A model generated the notes under the pieces. The model made no database searches and was not told the origin of the DNA. It saw only the letters and a program-made list of their open reading frames with translations. This document shows, one piece after another, positions 25,190-34,911 of a stretch of 64,000 nt of DNA. The first letter of the stretch is position 1. The number at the start of each line of letters is the position of its first letter. The DNA lies in contig NC_008390.1 of the NCBI RefSeq assembly GCF_000203915.1, positions 1,798,001 to 1,862,000 on the forward strand, in the 5' to 3' direction. Source of the stretch: Burkholderia ambifaria AMMD (lineage in GTDB: Bacteria > Pseudomonadota > Gammaproteobacteria > Burkholderiales > Burkholderiaceae). The position numbers were made by a program, and so were the translations under genes.

Positions 25190-26233
25190 TCAGCTTGCGG
25201 TCGACGCGCGCGCAATCAGCTCGCCGGGCAGCATCGCGACGCGCACGTCGCCGGCCGCGCCGTCGATGCGCTCGTGCACGAATTCGACGGCCTTGTAGCC
25301 GATCTCGTAGGTCGGCTGGCGGATCGTCGTGATGCCGATCAGTTCGGCCCATTCCGGATCGTCGATCGACAGCAGCGCGGCCTTTTCCTGCCATGCCGCG
25401 CCGAAACGCGCGCGCAAGTGGCGCGCGATCGCGAGCGCGACCGGCGCGTTCGCGGCGAACAGTGCCGCCCGCACGCCGCGTCGCGTCGCGTCGTCAAGGC
25501 GCGCGTCGAGGTCGGCGAGCGCCGCGGCGGCGGCCGCAGGCTCGTTCAGGTCGAGCACGACCGTCGGTGGCACCGGCAGCCCGCGTGCGCCGAGCGCCGC
25601 GCGGAACGCGGCCTCGCGCAGGCGCCGCGAGCTGACGCGCTCGAATGGCTGCACGACGAAATGAATCGCATCGAAGCCGCGCGCGACCAGATGCGCGAGC
25701 GCCGTTTCGATCGCATCGGTGTTGTCGAGCCCGATCAGGTCCGCTTCGAAGCCCTCGACCGTCCGGTCGACGAGCACCGCCGGGATGCCGGCGCCGCGCA
25801 GCGGGCGCAGCACGTCTTCCTCGGCGCCGAGCGCGTTGACGATCAGCCCCTCGACCCGATAGGTCGTGAGCAGCTGCAGGAAGCGCCGCTCCATCTCGAC
25901 TTCGTTCGCCGCGTGACAGATGAGCGGCATGTAGCCGAGCGCGTGGCACGCGGCCTCGACGCCCTGCAGCACTTCGATGGTGTAGGGATTGGTCAGGTCG
26001 GCCGCGAGCATGCCGAGCAGCCGGTTGCGGCCGCGCTTCAGCCCGCGCGCCATCTGGTTCGGCCGGTAGTTCAGGCGCGCGATCGCCGTCTCGATCCGCT
26101 GGCGCAGATCGGCGGACAGCACGTGCGTCTCGCCGTTCAGATAGCGCGAAACGCTGGTCTTGCCCGTGCCGGCTTCGCGTGCGACGTCGCTGATCGTCGC
26201 GGGACGCTGCGTGGAAGGTTGCGAATCGCTCAA
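25190..26233 (-). CDS. ptxS: LacI-family repressor of 2-ketogluconate use, PtxS-like
   Basis: A 347-residue LacI-family protein. The N-terminal HTH is TISDVAREAGTGKTSVSRYL, followed by the hinge NYRPNQMARGLKRGRNRLLG and a periplasmic-binding-protein-like core (LLGMLAADLTNPYTIEVLQG). There is no ATG or GTG near the HTH. I place the start at a TTG at 26233, preceded by GCGAGG, which leaves the usual short tail. The frame is open further upstream. It lies downstream of kguEKTD, as PtxS does in pseudomonads, where 2-ketogluconate releases it from a TGAAACCGGTTTCA-type site. Such a site is present before kguE. Confidence 0.85.
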   Translation of the reverse strand: MSDSQPSTQRPATISDVAREAGTGKTSVSRYLNGETHVLSADLRQRIETAIARLNYRPNQMARGLKRGRNRLLGMLAADLTNPYTIEVLQGVEAACHALGYMPLICHAANEVEMERRFLQLLTTYRVEGLIVNALGAEEDVLRPLRGAGIPAVLVDRTVEGFEADLIGLDNTDAIETALAHLVARGFDAIHFVVQPFERVSSRRLREAAFRAALGARGLPVPPTVVLDLNEPAAAAAALADLDARLDDATRRGVRAALFAANAPVALAIARHLRARFGAAWQEKAALLSIDDPEWAELIGITTIRQPTYEIGYKAVEFVHERIDGAAGDVRVAMLPGELIARASTAS

Positions 26234-26555
26234 GTCGTGCCTCGCGACGTACGATCCGCGCCGCTTCGTGTGCGGACGGACCTTTGTTGTTGGATACGAA
26301 AGCCACCGGGCCGACGCCGCCGATCCCGTGCCGCGCGCTCGCCCGAAGCCGGCGCACTCGCGCCCGCCCCGGTCGCCTGGCACGCACGGCGATCGGCCGC
26401 ACCGGACCTGGCACGGATGCCCGTCGTCGAACGCTGCCGGCCGCGTGGCCGGGTCATCGATGCAACGAGCGGGCGATCATAACGCAGCCTGCCCTCCCGC
26501 ACCAAGATCATCGACTCTAACCGCGCCTGCAGCCCCGCCGGCCAGCCAGCGCCGC
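26234..26555. other. Intergenic between kguD and ptxS
   Basis: 322 bases with no credible gene. It probably holds a separate ptxS promoter. I looked for a second copy of the TGGAACCGGTTCCA operator and did not find one. Confidence 0.4.
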
Positions 26556-27530
26556 TCAAGCGTGCGCGAGCGCGTCGGGATTGACGAGATTCCTGCGCAG
26601 CGTGCCGGCCAGCGCGCCGACCAGGTTTTCCGCGGCGCAGCGCGCCATCGCATGGCGCGTCTCGTGCGTCGCCGAGCCGATATGCGGCAGCGCGACCACG
26701 TTGTTCATCCGCAGCAGCGGCGAATCCGCCGGCAACGGCTCCTTCTCGAACACGTCGAGCCCCGCGCCGCGGATCGTGCCGGCGCGCAGCGCGTCGATCA
26801 GCGCGGCCTCGTCGACCACCGGCCCGCGCGACGCGTTGATCAGGATCGCGCCGCGCTTCATCTTCGTGAATTCGGCCGCGCCGATCAGGTGATGCGTTTG
26901 CGGCGACAGCGGCACCTGCAGGCACACGAAATCCGACTGCGCGAGCAACTCGTCGAGCGTCACGCGGCGCGCGCCGTACTGCGTCTCGGCTTCGGCGTGC
27001 GCGGAACGGTTCGTGTACAGCACCTGCATCCGGAATCCGAGCGCCGCGCGGCGCGCGACGGCGCCGCCGATCCGTCCGAGCCCGACGATGCCGAGCGTCT
27101 TGCCCTGCACGTCGGTGCCGTACAGATCGGGGCCGATGCTGCGATGCCAGTGGCCGGCCTTCACCCACTCCGCCAGTTCGACCACGCGCCGCGCGGAGGC
27201 CAGGATCAGCGAGAACACGGTGTCGGCGGTCGATTCGGTCAGCACGTCGGGCGTATGCGCGAGCACGATCCCGCGCCGCGTGAGATCCGCGACGTCGAAG
27301 TTGTCGTAGCCGACCGAAATCGTCGACCAGGCCTTCAGCTTCGGCGCGCGATCGAGCATCTGCGGCGTGACCTTCAGGCTCGCGCCGATCGCGCCGTGCG
27401 CGTCGCCCAACGCATCGGCGAGCGCGGCGGGGCCGTCGGCCTGCACGACGTCCGCATGCTCGCGCAGGTACGCGAGAACATCATCGGGCAACGGCTTGTA
27501 CGCGACGATACGAGGCTTCATCGTTTTCAT
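26556..27530 (-). CDS. kguD: 2-hydroxyacid dehydrogenase, 2-keto-(6-phospho)gluconate reductase KguD
   Basis: A 324-residue D-2-hydroxyacid dehydrogenase. It has [15 protein letters not shown], the NAD(P) motif [16 protein letters not shown], the catalytic Arg in [13 protein letters not shown], Glu in [11 protein letters not shown] and His in [13 protein letters not shown]. In the kgu pathway it reduces 2-keto-6-phosphogluconate to 6-phosphogluconate. The ATG at 27530 overlaps the transporter stop as ATGA, so it is translationally coupled. A second ATG three codons later is possible. A GhrB/TkrA-type activity on free 2-ketogluconate cannot be excluded. Confidence 0.88.
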   Translation of the reverse strand: MKTMKPRIVAYKPLPDDVLAYLREHADVVQADGPAALADALGDAHGAIGASLKVTPQMLDRAPKLKAWSTISVGYDNFDVADLTRRGIVLAHTPDVLTESTADTVFSLILASARRVVELAEWVKAGHWHRSIGPDLYGTDVQGKTLGIVGLGRIGGAVARRAALGFRMQVLYTNRSAHAEAETQYGARRVTLDELLAQSDFVCLQVPLSPQTHHLIGAAEFTKMKRGAILINASRGPVVDEAALIDALRAGTIRGAGLDVFEKEPLPADSPLLRMNNVVALPHIGSATHETRHAMARCAAENLVGALAGTLRRNLVNPDALAHA

Positions 27531-28807
27531 TTTCCTTGCAGCGGCGCCGCGAGCGGATGCGCATCGCGCGCCTGGGGTTTGACGGACAGCGTGAGGATCA
27601 CCGCGGCGACGAGCGCGGCGCTCATGAACGCATACGACGCGACGGGCGACCCGGTCGCACCGTTCAGATAGCCGACGAAATACGAGCCGACGAACGAGCC
27701 GAGCGCGCCCATGCTGTTGATCAGCGCCATCGCACCGCCGGCGACGTTCTTCGGCAGCAGTTCCGGGACGATCGCGAAGAACGGGCCGTACGGCGCATAC
27801 ATCGCGGCGCCCGCGACGACCAGCAGCGCATACGAGATCCAGAAATGCGACGAGCCGAGCGCATACGACGCGGCGAACGCGGCCGCCCCGATCAGCAGGA
27901 ACGGCCACACGAAGCCGCGGCGCGAGCCGACCTTGTCGGACGCCCACGACGCCACCAGCATCGCGATCGTCGCCGCGAGGTACGGCAGCGCCGACAGCCA
28001 GCCGGTCGCGACCATCCCGAGCTCGGAGCCGTTCTTCACGATCGACGGCAGCCACAGCACGAAGCCGTACACGCCGATGCTCCAGCAGAAGTACTGCGCG
28101 CACAGCTTGATCACGGCCGGCGAACGGAACGCCTCGCCGTAATTGCGCACCGGCTTGATCGCCGCCTGCTCGGCCGCGAGCACGGCGTCGAGGTCGCGCT
28201 TTTCCTGCGCGGTGAGCCACGGCGAATCGGCCGGCTTGTCCTGCACCAGGAACCACCAGCACACGGCCCAGATCACGGCCGGCACGCCTTCGGCGATGAA
28301 CATGTGGCGCCAGCCGAATTCGTGCACCAGATAGCCCGACACGATCGACATCCACAGCACGGTGACGGGGTTGCCGAGGATCAGGAACGTGTTCGCGCGC
28401 GAGCGCTCGCTCTTCGTGAACCAGTTGCTGATGTAGATCAGCATCGCCGGCATCACGGCCGCCTCGACCACGCCGAGCACGAAGCGGATCACCATCAGCG
28501 ACGGGATGTCGGCGACCACGCCCGTGAGTGCCGCGCACGCCCCCCACAGCACGAGGCTGACGAACACGAGCTTCTTGACGCTGCGGCGCTCCGCATAGAT
28601 CGCGCCCGGAATCTGGAAGAAGAAGTAGCCGAGGAAGAACAGCGCACCGATCAGCGACGACAGGCCCTTGCTGATCCCGAGGTCCTGGTTGATGCCGGCC
28701 GCCGCCGCGAACCCGTAGTTCGCGCGATCGAGGTAGGCAAGGCTGTAGGTGATGAAGACGATCGGCATGATCGTCCACCAGCGTCGGACTGCGAGATTGG
28801 CTGCCAT
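27527..28807 (-). CDS. kguT: MFS 2-ketogluconate transporter KguT
   Basis: A 426-residue MFS protein of the anion:cation symporter group. It has 12 hydrophobic segments, with [20 protein letters not shown] in the first, [18 protein letters not shown] as motif A region, and [20 protein letters not shown] and [16 protein letters not shown] in the middle. It imports 2-ketogluconate in the family with the same operon. AGGAGAC precedes the ATG at 28807. The 160 bases between it and kguK hold no gene. Confidence 0.88.
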   Translation of the reverse strand: MAANLAVRRWWTIMPIVFITYSLAYLDRANYGFAAAAGINQDLGISKGLSSLIGALFFLGYFFFQIPGAIYAERRSVKKLVFVSLVLWGACAALTGVVADIPSLMVIRFVLGVVEAAVMPAMLIYISNWFTKSERSRANTFLILGNPVTVLWMSIVSGYLVHEFGWRHMFIAEGVPAVIWAVCWWFLVQDKPADSPWLTAQEKRDLDAVLAAEQAAIKPVRNYGEAFRSPAVIKLCAQYFCWSIGVYGFVLWLPSIVKNGSELGMVATGWLSALPYLAATIAMLVASWASDKVGSRRGFVWPFLLIGAAAFAASYALGSSHFWISYALLVVAGAAMYAPYGPFFAIVPELLPKNVAGGAMALINSMGALGSFVGSYFVGYLNGATGSPVASYAFMSAALVAAVILTLSVKPQARDAHPLAAPLQGK

Positions 28808-28967
28808 CAGAATGTCTCCTAGATAGGTTGGAGTGGCGAGTCGCCTGGCTCCGCTCCCGTCCTGTCGGGAATCGACCGGCCTCGGCGTCTGGTCGCCTCG
28901 TCCGGCCTCATGCAAAACCGTGCGTGAAGCACGAAATGGGTCCGCGGATTGTGCCGTGTCCGGCCTC

Positions 28968-29960
28968 TCATTGCGCGGTGACGGTTTCCTCTAAGCGATC
29001 GGCGCGATTGCTGACGTTTTCGAGCTGATCGAGTGCCGCACGGGTCGGCAGGCCTTCCGAATCGCCGATCACCTGGATCGCGAGCGCCCCGATGCGGTTG
29101 CCGCGCGCGACCGCCTGCTCGACGGAGCGCCCTTCCAGCAGCGCGCTGACCACGCCGACCGCGAAGCCGTCGCCGGCGCCGACCGTGTCGACCACCTTCG
29201 CGACACGCTCGCCCGCCACCGTGCCCGCGCGGCCGTCGGCCGTGCGGAAATACGCGCCTTCGGGGCCCAGCTTGATCACCACGCCGCGCGCGCCGCGTGC
29301 CAGATAGAAGCCCGCGATGTCGGCCGGCGTGTCGTGCCCGGTGAGCTGCCGCCCTTCGGCGAGCCCCGGCAGCACCCAGTCCGCGAGCGTCGCGAGCGCG
29401 TTCAGCGTCTTCGCCATCACGTCGGTGGACGGCCACAGGCTCGGGCGCAGGTTCGGGTCGAACGAGATCGTCTTGCCGGCCGTGCGCATCTCGCGCGCCA
29501 GTTGGAACGCGAGCTCGCACGAGGTCGCGGAGATCGCCGGCGCGACGCCCGTCAGGTGCAGGTGCCGTGCGCCGAGCACGTAATCGGCGACGTAGTCGTC
29601 GCACGACAGGTGGCTCGCGGCCGAGCCCTTGCGGAAATATTCGACGGTCGGGTCGCTGCCGTCGTCGTTGCGCGACTTCAGCTGGAAGCCGGTCGGATAG
29701 CGCGGATCGACGGTCACGCACGACGCGTCGATGCCTTCGCGCGCGAGCGTGTCGAGCACGTAGGTGCCGAACGAATCACGGCCGACCCGGCTCATCCAGC
29801 CGACCCGGAAGCCGAGCCGCGACAGGCCGATCGCGACGTTCAGGTCCGCGCCCGCGATCCGCTTCGTGAATTGCGCGGCGTGCGCGAGGTGGCACGGCTC
29901 GGCGGCGACGAACATCGCCATCGCTTCGCCGTAGGTCACGACATCGAGTGCTGCTTTCAT
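28968..29960 (-). CDS. kguK: PfkB-family 2-ketogluconate kinase KguK
   Basis: A 330-residue ribokinase-like sugar kinase. PfkB signature 1 is the GGN-like AGADLNVAIGLSRLG with SRVGRDSFG, and signature 2 is VDTVGAGDGFAVGVVSALLE, containing the catalytic Asp and anion-hole glycines. It would phosphorylate 2-ketogluconate to 2-keto-6-phosphogluconate. The ATG at 29960 lies 28 bases after kguE, so the two share a transcript. A 2-keto-3-deoxygluconate kinase is the main alternative by sequence, but the operon favours KguK. Confidence 0.88.
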   Translation of the reverse strand: MKAALDVVTYGEAMAMFVAAEPCHLAHAAQFTKRIAGADLNVAIGLSRLGFRVGWMSRVGRDSFGTYVLDTLAREGIDASCVTVDPRYPTGFQLKSRNDDGSDPTVEYFRKGSAASHLSCDDYVADYVLGARHLHLTGVAPAISATSCELAFQLAREMRTAGKTISFDPNLRPSLWPSTDVMAKTLNALATLADWVLPGLAEGRQLTGHDTPADIAGFYLARGARGVVIKLGPEGAYFRTADGRAGTVAGERVAKVVDTVGAGDGFAVGVVSALLEGRSVEQAVARGNRIGALAIQVIGDSEGLPTRAALDQLENVSNRADRLEETVTAQ

Positions 29961-29988
29961 GAGTGCATTCCTCCGTATCCTTCCGGCG

Positions 29989-30753
29989 TCACGCGGCGGC
30001 GAGCCACGCGACGCGCCGCCCGGCATCGCCCGCCAGGTCGGCCGCATCGAACGGGAACTCGATGCCGCGCGGCACCGCTTGCGGCAGCGCCGCGAGCACG
30101 CCCGTGACGAGCGGATCGCCCGGCGCGGGCGCCACCGCGAAGCGGCGCGCGCCGTCGCCCACGACGGCCTTGCAATGAATGTATTCCACATGCGGCGCGA
30201 GCGCGTGCGCGCACGCGAGCGGCGCTTCGCCCGGCCACTGCCAGTTGCCGATGTCGAACGTCATGCCGAGTGCATCCGGCGTGCCGGCCTCGGCGAGCGC
30301 ATCGAACAGCCCGCGAAACTGCGCGAGCGCACCGCCGATCGGCAACTGGCCGTTCTCGACTACCACGCGGGCACGCGCACCGCGCGACAGCGCGACGATT
30401 TCCGCCGCATGCGCGTCGCCGGCAAAGCCGCCGAGCTGGAACTTGACGAAGCGCGCGCCGAGCGCATCGGCCTCCAGAAGCGTGTCGCGCAGCGCGTCGG
30501 CGTCGAGCGCGCCGGCTTCCGTGTACAACGTGGCCGGCGTCGAATAGACCGACCACAGCCCGTGTGCGGAGAGTGCCGTGCCGAGTTCGGCCAGCGTGGC
30601 GGGCGTCGCGTCGTCGTCGGATGCGAACAGCTCGCGGCGCACCTCGAAGCCGGTCGCGCCGGATGCCGCCGCGGTCGCGAGAAATGCCCGGTGGCCCTCC
30701 TGGCGCACGCGGTCCATCCCGAATGCGCTCGCCACGATCACGATGTCTGCCAT
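29989..30753 (-). CDS. kguE: Sugar phosphate isomerase/epimerase-like TIM-barrel protein KguE
   Basis: A 254-residue xylose-isomerase-like TIM barrel. Visible strands include VKFQLGGF, VVVENGQLP with a metal-type Glu, MTFDIGNWQWPG with Asp, and YIHCKAVVGDG with His and Lys. These residues fit the usual metal site of the AP_endonuc_2 fold. KguE is the first gene of kgu operons but its exact reaction is unsettled. The ATG at 30753 lies 22 bases downstream of the palindromic operator, so repressor binding should block initiation of the whole operon. Confidence 0.85.
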   Translation of the reverse strand: MADIVIVASAFGMDRVRQEGHRAFLATAAASGATGFEVRRELFASDDDATPATLAELGTALSAHGLWSVYSTPATLYTEAGALDADALRDTLLEADALGARFVKFQLGGFAGDAHAAEIVALSRGARARVVVENGQLPIGGALAQFRGLFDALAEAGTPDALGMTFDIGNWQWPGEAPLACAHALAPHVEYIHCKAVVGDGARRFAVAPAPGDPLVTGVLAALPQAVPRGIEFPFDAADLAGDAGRRVAWLAAA

Positions 30754-30775
30754 TTCTGCCCTTTTTTTACCGGAA

Positions 30776-30789
30776 TGGAACCGGTTCCA
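30776..30789. promoter_or_regulatory. PtxS-type operator of the kgu operon
   Basis: The perfect 14-base palindrome TGGAACCGGTTCCA lies just upstream of kguE. It differs from the known pseudomonad PtxS site TGAAACCGGTTTCA only at one symmetrical pair of positions. The central CCGG dyad is typical of LacI-family operators. Its cognate repressor gene ends the operon. Confidence 0.85.
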
Positions 30790-30917
30790 TTTGCTTGAGA
30801 CGGATGGTGCGCTTCGCTGCGGGTGCACACCATAGAGGAAATCCCTAAGGCTGGCGGCCGCGCGAATCCGGTGGGCCGCGCAGCGGCGTCCGGCGTTGCC
30901 GGCAAGGGTTCGGCTGC

Positions 30918-31811
30918 TTATCCGACGTCGCGCGCGAGGCTCATGTCGAGGAACCGGGCGGCCACACGCGACGGCGCGGCGCCGTGCGGCACCAGGATCG
31001 AGAAATGGCGCGTGAGCGGCGCGGGGGCCAGCGAACGCGGCACGAGCGCCGCCTCCTCGTGACGCAGCGACATCGCGGACACGAACCCGACGCCCATCCC
31101 CGCGCGCACGGCCTCCTTCACGGCCTCGACGCCCGCGATCTCGAACGCGACGCGCATCGGCGCGCCGCCGTGCGCGAACGCGCGTTCGACGAGCTGCCGC
31201 ACGCCGGAGCCCTCCTCGCGCAGCACGAGCGGATGCGCGGCGAGTGCGTCGAGCGTGACGCCGGCTTCGTACTCCGGCGCGGCGAGCGGATGGCCGGCCG
31301 GCACGACCGCGACGATCTCGTCCTCGTGCCATGCATGCACGGCGGTGCCGGGCGGCAGCGCCTCGCCGGGCGGCCCTTCGATCATCGCGATGTCGAGCGA
31401 CGCGAGCGCGGCGACCACGTCGGCCGTGTTGCCGCTCATCGTCTGGATCGTTACCCGCGGCACGCGCGGCTGGAACGCCGCGATCAGGTACGGCAGCAGG
31501 TAGCTGGCCGGCGTCGTGCTCGCGCCGATCCGCAGCGTGCCGGCGTCGAGCCCGCGCACCGCGTCGCGAAACGCGCGCGCCTGCGCGAACGTGTCGCGCT
31601 GCGCCTTCGCGTACTCCGCGAGCTGTTCGCCGACCGGCGTCAGGCGGATGCCGCGCCCGTCGCGCTGGTACAGCAGCTCGCCGAACTCGTCCTGCAGCAG
31701 GCGTAGCTGGCCCGATACGGCCGGCTGCGACAGATGCAACGCCACGGCAGCACGGCTGATGTTCAGATGTTCGGCGACGGCCGCGAACGTTATCAGTTGA
31801 TCCGGGGTCAT
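30918..31811 (-). CDS. LysR-family transcriptional regulator
   Basis: A 297-residue LysR protein. The HTH is FAAVAEHLNISRAAVALHLS followed by QPAVSGQLRLLQDE, and the effector domain has LRIGASTTPASYLLPYLI, HPLVLREEGSGVRQLVE and AGMGVGFVSAMSL. It is of the CysL/YeiE-like type. It is divergent from the YeiH-type transporter with 113 bases between the start codons, an arrangement seen for yeiE-yeiH pairs, so it probably controls that gene. The AT-rich gap holds ATATCGATATAT, a possible part of the binding site. Confidence 0.9.
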   Translation of the reverse strand: MTPDQLITFAAVAEHLNISRAAVALHLSQPAVSGQLRLLQDEFGELLYQRDGRGIRLTPVGEQLAEYAKAQRDTFAQARAFRDAVRGLDAGTLRIGASTTPASYLLPYLIAAFQPRVPRVTIQTMSGNTADVVAALASLDIAMIEGPPGEALPPGTAVHAWHEDEIVAVVPAGHPLAAPEYEAGVTLDALAAHPLVLREEGSGVRQLVERAFAHGGAPMRVAFEIAGVEAVKEAVRAGMGVGFVSAMSLRHEEAALVPRSLAPAPLTRHFSILVPHGAAPSRVAARFLDMSLARDVG

Positions 31812-31924
31812 GGGAGTGAATTATCGGCTTTCCGGATAGTTTACGTCACAAATCACAATTTTTCATATCGATATATCCAAATTAGGATTAAGCCATCGCA
31901 ACCTGCTTCGCCACGGTGCCCTTC

Positions 31925-33001
31925 ATGTCCACTGCTCCTGCCCCCCATCTCAGCCACGCCGCGCCGTCGATGCGCGGCCAGTTGAACGGCGTGCTGTTCG
32001 TCGCGCTGTTCGCCGCCGCCGTCACGAGCCTGTCGGAACTGCCGGCGATCGCCGGGCTCGGCCTGTCGCCACTGATCGTCGGGATCGTCGCCGGCGCGCT
32101 GTACGGCAACGCACTGCGCGACGGCATGCCCGCGAGCTGGGCGGCCGGCGTCAACTTTTCCGCGCGCAAGCTGCTGCGCATCGCGGTCGCGTTCTTCGGC
32201 TTGCGCGTGAGCCTGCAGGAAATCGCGCAGGTCGGCCTACCCGGCCTGACGGTATCGGTGCTGGTCGTCGTCAGCACGCTCGTGATCGGCACCTGGGTCG
32301 GCATGAAGGTGATGAAGCTCGATCGCGACGCGGCGCTGCTGACCGCCGCCGGCAGCGCGATCTGCGGCGCGGCCGCCGTGCTCGCGTTCGAGTCGACGCT
32401 GCAGTCGAAGCCGCACCAGAGCGCGATGGCCGTGGGCAGCGTGGTGCTGTTCGGCACGCTGTCGATGTTCCTCTACCCGCTCGCGTATCACGCCGGCCTG
32501 CTCGGCCTCGACCCGACCGGCCTCGGCCTGTTCTTCGGCGGCACGATCCACGAGGTTGCGCAGGTGGTCGGCGCGGCGAGCGACATCAGCCCGCAGGTCA
32601 CGCACGTCGCGACCATCGTGAAGATGACCCGCGTGATGCTGCTGGTGCCGGTGCTGCTCACGCTCGGCTGGTGGCTCGCCCGCTCCGCCCGCTCGGCCAG
32701 CGCGAGCGCCGACGGCGCGCAAGGCAAACGCAAGGTGGCGGTGCCGTGGTTCGCGCTCGGTTTCCTCGGCTTCGTGATCGTCAATTCGCTGAACGTGCTG
32801 CCCGCCGATGTCACGCATACGCTGAACCTGCTCGACACCTTCGCGCTGACGATGGCGATGACCGCGCTCGGCATCGAGACCCGCGTGTCGCAGATCCGCG
32901 AAGCCGGCCCCCGCGCCCTGACCACCGGCCTGATCCTGTACGTCTGGCTGATCGCCGGCGGCTACGGGATCACCTGGGCCGTGCAGCGCTGCCTTGGCTG
33001 A
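31925..33001 (+). CDS. YeiH/UPF0324-family putative sulfate or sulfite exporter
   Basis: A 358-residue inner-membrane protein with about ten hydrophobic segments. LSPLIVGIVAGALYGNALRD, FSARKLLRIAVAFFGLRVSL and GSAICGAAAVLAFE are the conserved marks of the UPF0324 (YeiH) family, which NCBI labels putative sulfate exporters. I prefer the ATG at 31925 to the GTG at 31916. Neither has a good ribosome site. Its divergent LysR partner matches the YeiE-YeiH pairing. The substrate is inferred from the family only. Confidence 0.85.
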   Translation: MSTAPAPHLSHAAPSMRGQLNGVLFVALFAAAVTSLSELPAIAGLGLSPLIVGIVAGALYGNALRDGMPASWAAGVNFSARKLLRIAVAFFGLRVSLQEIAQVGLPGLTVSVLVVVSTLVIGTWVGMKVMKLDRDAALLTAAGSAICGAAAVLAFESTLQSKPHQSAMAVGSVVLFGTLSMFLYPLAYHAGLLGLDPTGLGLFFGGTIHEVAQVVGAASDISPQVTHVATIVKMTRVMLLVPVLLTLGWWLARSARSASASADGAQGKRKVAVPWFALGFLGFVIVNSLNVLPADVTHTLNLLDTFALTMAMTALGIETRVSQIREAGPRALTTGLILYVWLIAGGYGITWAVQRCLG

Positions 33002-33024
33002 GCCGCGCATCCACGCCGCGACAC

Positions 33025-33062
33025 GCGCCGCGCCCGACGGGAAGGTCCCGCGGGCGCGGCGC
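33025..33062. terminator. Perfect 12-base GC hairpin after the YeiH-type gene
   Basis: GCGCCGCGCCCG and CGGGCGCGGCGC flank a 14-base loop, 24 bases after the stop. There is no T run immediately after it, so it is a probable but atypical terminator. Confidence 0.5.
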
Positions 33063-33116
33063 AGTGCTATGCTTCGCGTCGTTTTCCTTCGTCCCCTTCA
33101 TCAATCTCTTTCAGCC

Positions 33117-34850
33117 GTGCTCTCGTTCCTGCTGAAGCTGCGCACTCGCGCCCAGACGCTGTTCCGCCTGTCGGACGCCCATACGATGCTGATCTGGTCG
33201 GCCGTCGTCGGCGTCGGCGGCGCCTTCGCCACCATGACGTTCCGCGAAGGCATCGACCTGATGCAGCACCTGATCTCCGGGCACAGCGGCAGCTTCGTGC
33301 AGATGGCGAGAAGCCTGCCGTGGTACGTGCGCTTCTGGATGCCGGCCGCGGGCGGCTTCCTGGCCGGCTGCGTGCTGCTGCTCGCGACGCGCGGCGACAG
33401 CAAGGCCGCCAAGACCGACTACATGGAAGCCGTCGCGCTCGGCGACGGCGTCGTGCCGGTGCGCCAGAGCCTGTGGCGCAGCGTGTCGTCGCTGCTGACG
33501 ATCGGCAGCGGCGGCTCGATCGGCCGCGAAGGCCCGATGGTGCAGCTCGCGGCGCTGGCCGCGTCGCTGGTCGGCCGCTTCGTGCACTTCGACCCGCCGC
33601 GCCTGCGCCTGCTCGTCGCATGCGGCGCGGCGGCCGGTATCACGTCCGCGTACAACGCGCCGATCGCCGGCGCGTTCTTCATCTCCGAAATCGTGCTCGG
33701 CACGATCGCGATGGAGAGCTTCGGGCCGATGGTCGTCGCGTCCGTGGTCGCGAACATCGTGATGCGGGAATTCGCCGGCTACCGGCCGCCGTACGAGATG
33801 CCGGTGTTCCCGGCCGTGACGGGCCCCGAGGTGCTGCTGTTCGTCGTGCTCGGCGCGCTGTGCGGCGTGCTCGCGCCGCAGTTCCTGCATCTGCTCGATG
33901 CGTCGAAGAACCAGTTCAAGCGGCTGCCCGTGCCGCTGCCGGTGCGGCTCGCGCTCGGCGGCCTCGTGGTCGGCGTGATCTCGGTGTGGATTCCGGACGT
34001 GTGGGGCAACGGCTACAGCGTCGTGAACCAGATCCTGCATTCGCCGTGGACCTGGCAGGCGCTCGTCGCGGTGCTGGTGTTCAAGGTGATCGCGACCGCC
34101 GCGACGGCCGGCTCGGGCGCGGTCGGCGGCGTGTTCACGCCGACGCTGTTCGTCGGCGCCGTGTTCGGCTCGCTGTTCGGCCTCGCGATGAACGCGCTGT
34201 GGCCCGGCCACACGTCCGCGTACTTCGCGTATGCGATGGTCGGGATGGGCGCGTTCATGGCCGGCGCCACGCAGGCGCCGCTCATGGCGATCCTGATGAT
34301 CTTCGAGATGACGCTGAGCTACCAGGTCGTGCTGCCGCTCCTGGTGTCGTGCGTGTTCGCGTATTTCGTCGCGCGCGCGACCGGCACGACGTCGATGTAC
34401 GAGATCACGCTGCGCCACCACCAGGACGCGCAGGAACGGCTGCGGCTGCGCACCACGCAGATGCGCGAACTGATCCAGCCCGCGCAGACGGTCGTGCCGC
34501 TCGCCGCGAGCGTCGCCGACATGACGCGCGTATTTCTCGAATATCCGGTGAAGTATCTGTACGTGACCGACGACGCCGGGCGCTTTCGCGGCGCGGTCGC
34601 ATTGAAGGACATCACGTCCGACCTGCTCGACAAGCGCGACACGACCGACAAGACGGCCGCGCACTACGCGCACACGCCGTTTCCGCTGCTCACGCCCGAC
34701 ATGCCGCTCGCGACCGCGCTCGAACGCTTCATGGCGTTCCAGGGCGAACGACTGCCGGTGATCGAAAGCGAAGCCGAGCCGACGCTCGCGGGGGTCGTCT
34801 ACAAGACGTCGCTGCTCGATGCGTACCGGCGGATGACCGGCGAGCGTTGA
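33117..34850 (+). CDS. ClC-family chloride channel/antiporter with CBS domains
   Basis: A 577-residue ClC protein. The pore motifs are GSGGSIGREGPMVQ (GREGP motif), GSGAVGGVFTPTLF (GGxFxP-type) and FMAGATQAPLMAILMIFEMT. The C-terminal 150 residues contain a CBS pair, with DAGRFRGAVALKDITSDLL in the first. I place the start at a GTG at 33117, which begins LSFLLKLRTRAQ. An upstream ATG at 33069 would add 16 residues that look non-coding. The gating-type Glu is in GREGP. It is a single gene behind a hairpin. Confidence 0.9.
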   Translation: MLSFLLKLRTRAQTLFRLSDAHTMLIWSAVVGVGGAFATMTFREGIDLMQHLISGHSGSFVQMARSLPWYVRFWMPAAGGFLAGCVLLLATRGDSKAAKTDYMEAVALGDGVVPVRQSLWRSVSSLLTIGSGGSIGREGPMVQLAALAASLVGRFVHFDPPRLRLLVACGAAAGITSAYNAPIAGAFFISEIVLGTIAMESFGPMVVASVVANIVMREFAGYRPPYEMPVFPAVTGPEVLLFVVLGALCGVLAPQFLHLLDASKNQFKRLPVPLPVRLALGGLVVGVISVWIPDVWGNGYSVVNQILHSPWTWQALVAVLVFKVIATAATAGSGAVGGVFTPTLFVGAVFGSLFGLAMNALWPGHTSAYFAYAMVGMGAFMAGATQAPLMAILMIFEMTLSYQVVLPLLVSCVFAYFVARATGTTSMYEITLRHHQDAQERLRLRTTQMRELIQPAQTVVPLAASVADMTRVFLEYPVKYLYVTDDAGRFRGAVALKDITSDLLDKRDTTDKTAAHYAHTPFPLLTPDMPLATALERFMAFQGERLPVIESEAEPTLAGVVYKTSLLDAYRRMTGER

Positions 34851-34911
34851 CGCATTAGGCGAGCCGCGCCGCCGCATTCCTGGTCGGCCGTGCCGCCCGC
34901 CGCCTGAGCGT

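Noticed and set aside
33111..34877. A 588-codon open frame antiparallel to the ClC gene
   Set aside because: It is a His/Arg/Glu-rich shadow with no domain. The plus-strand ClC gene has all family motifs.
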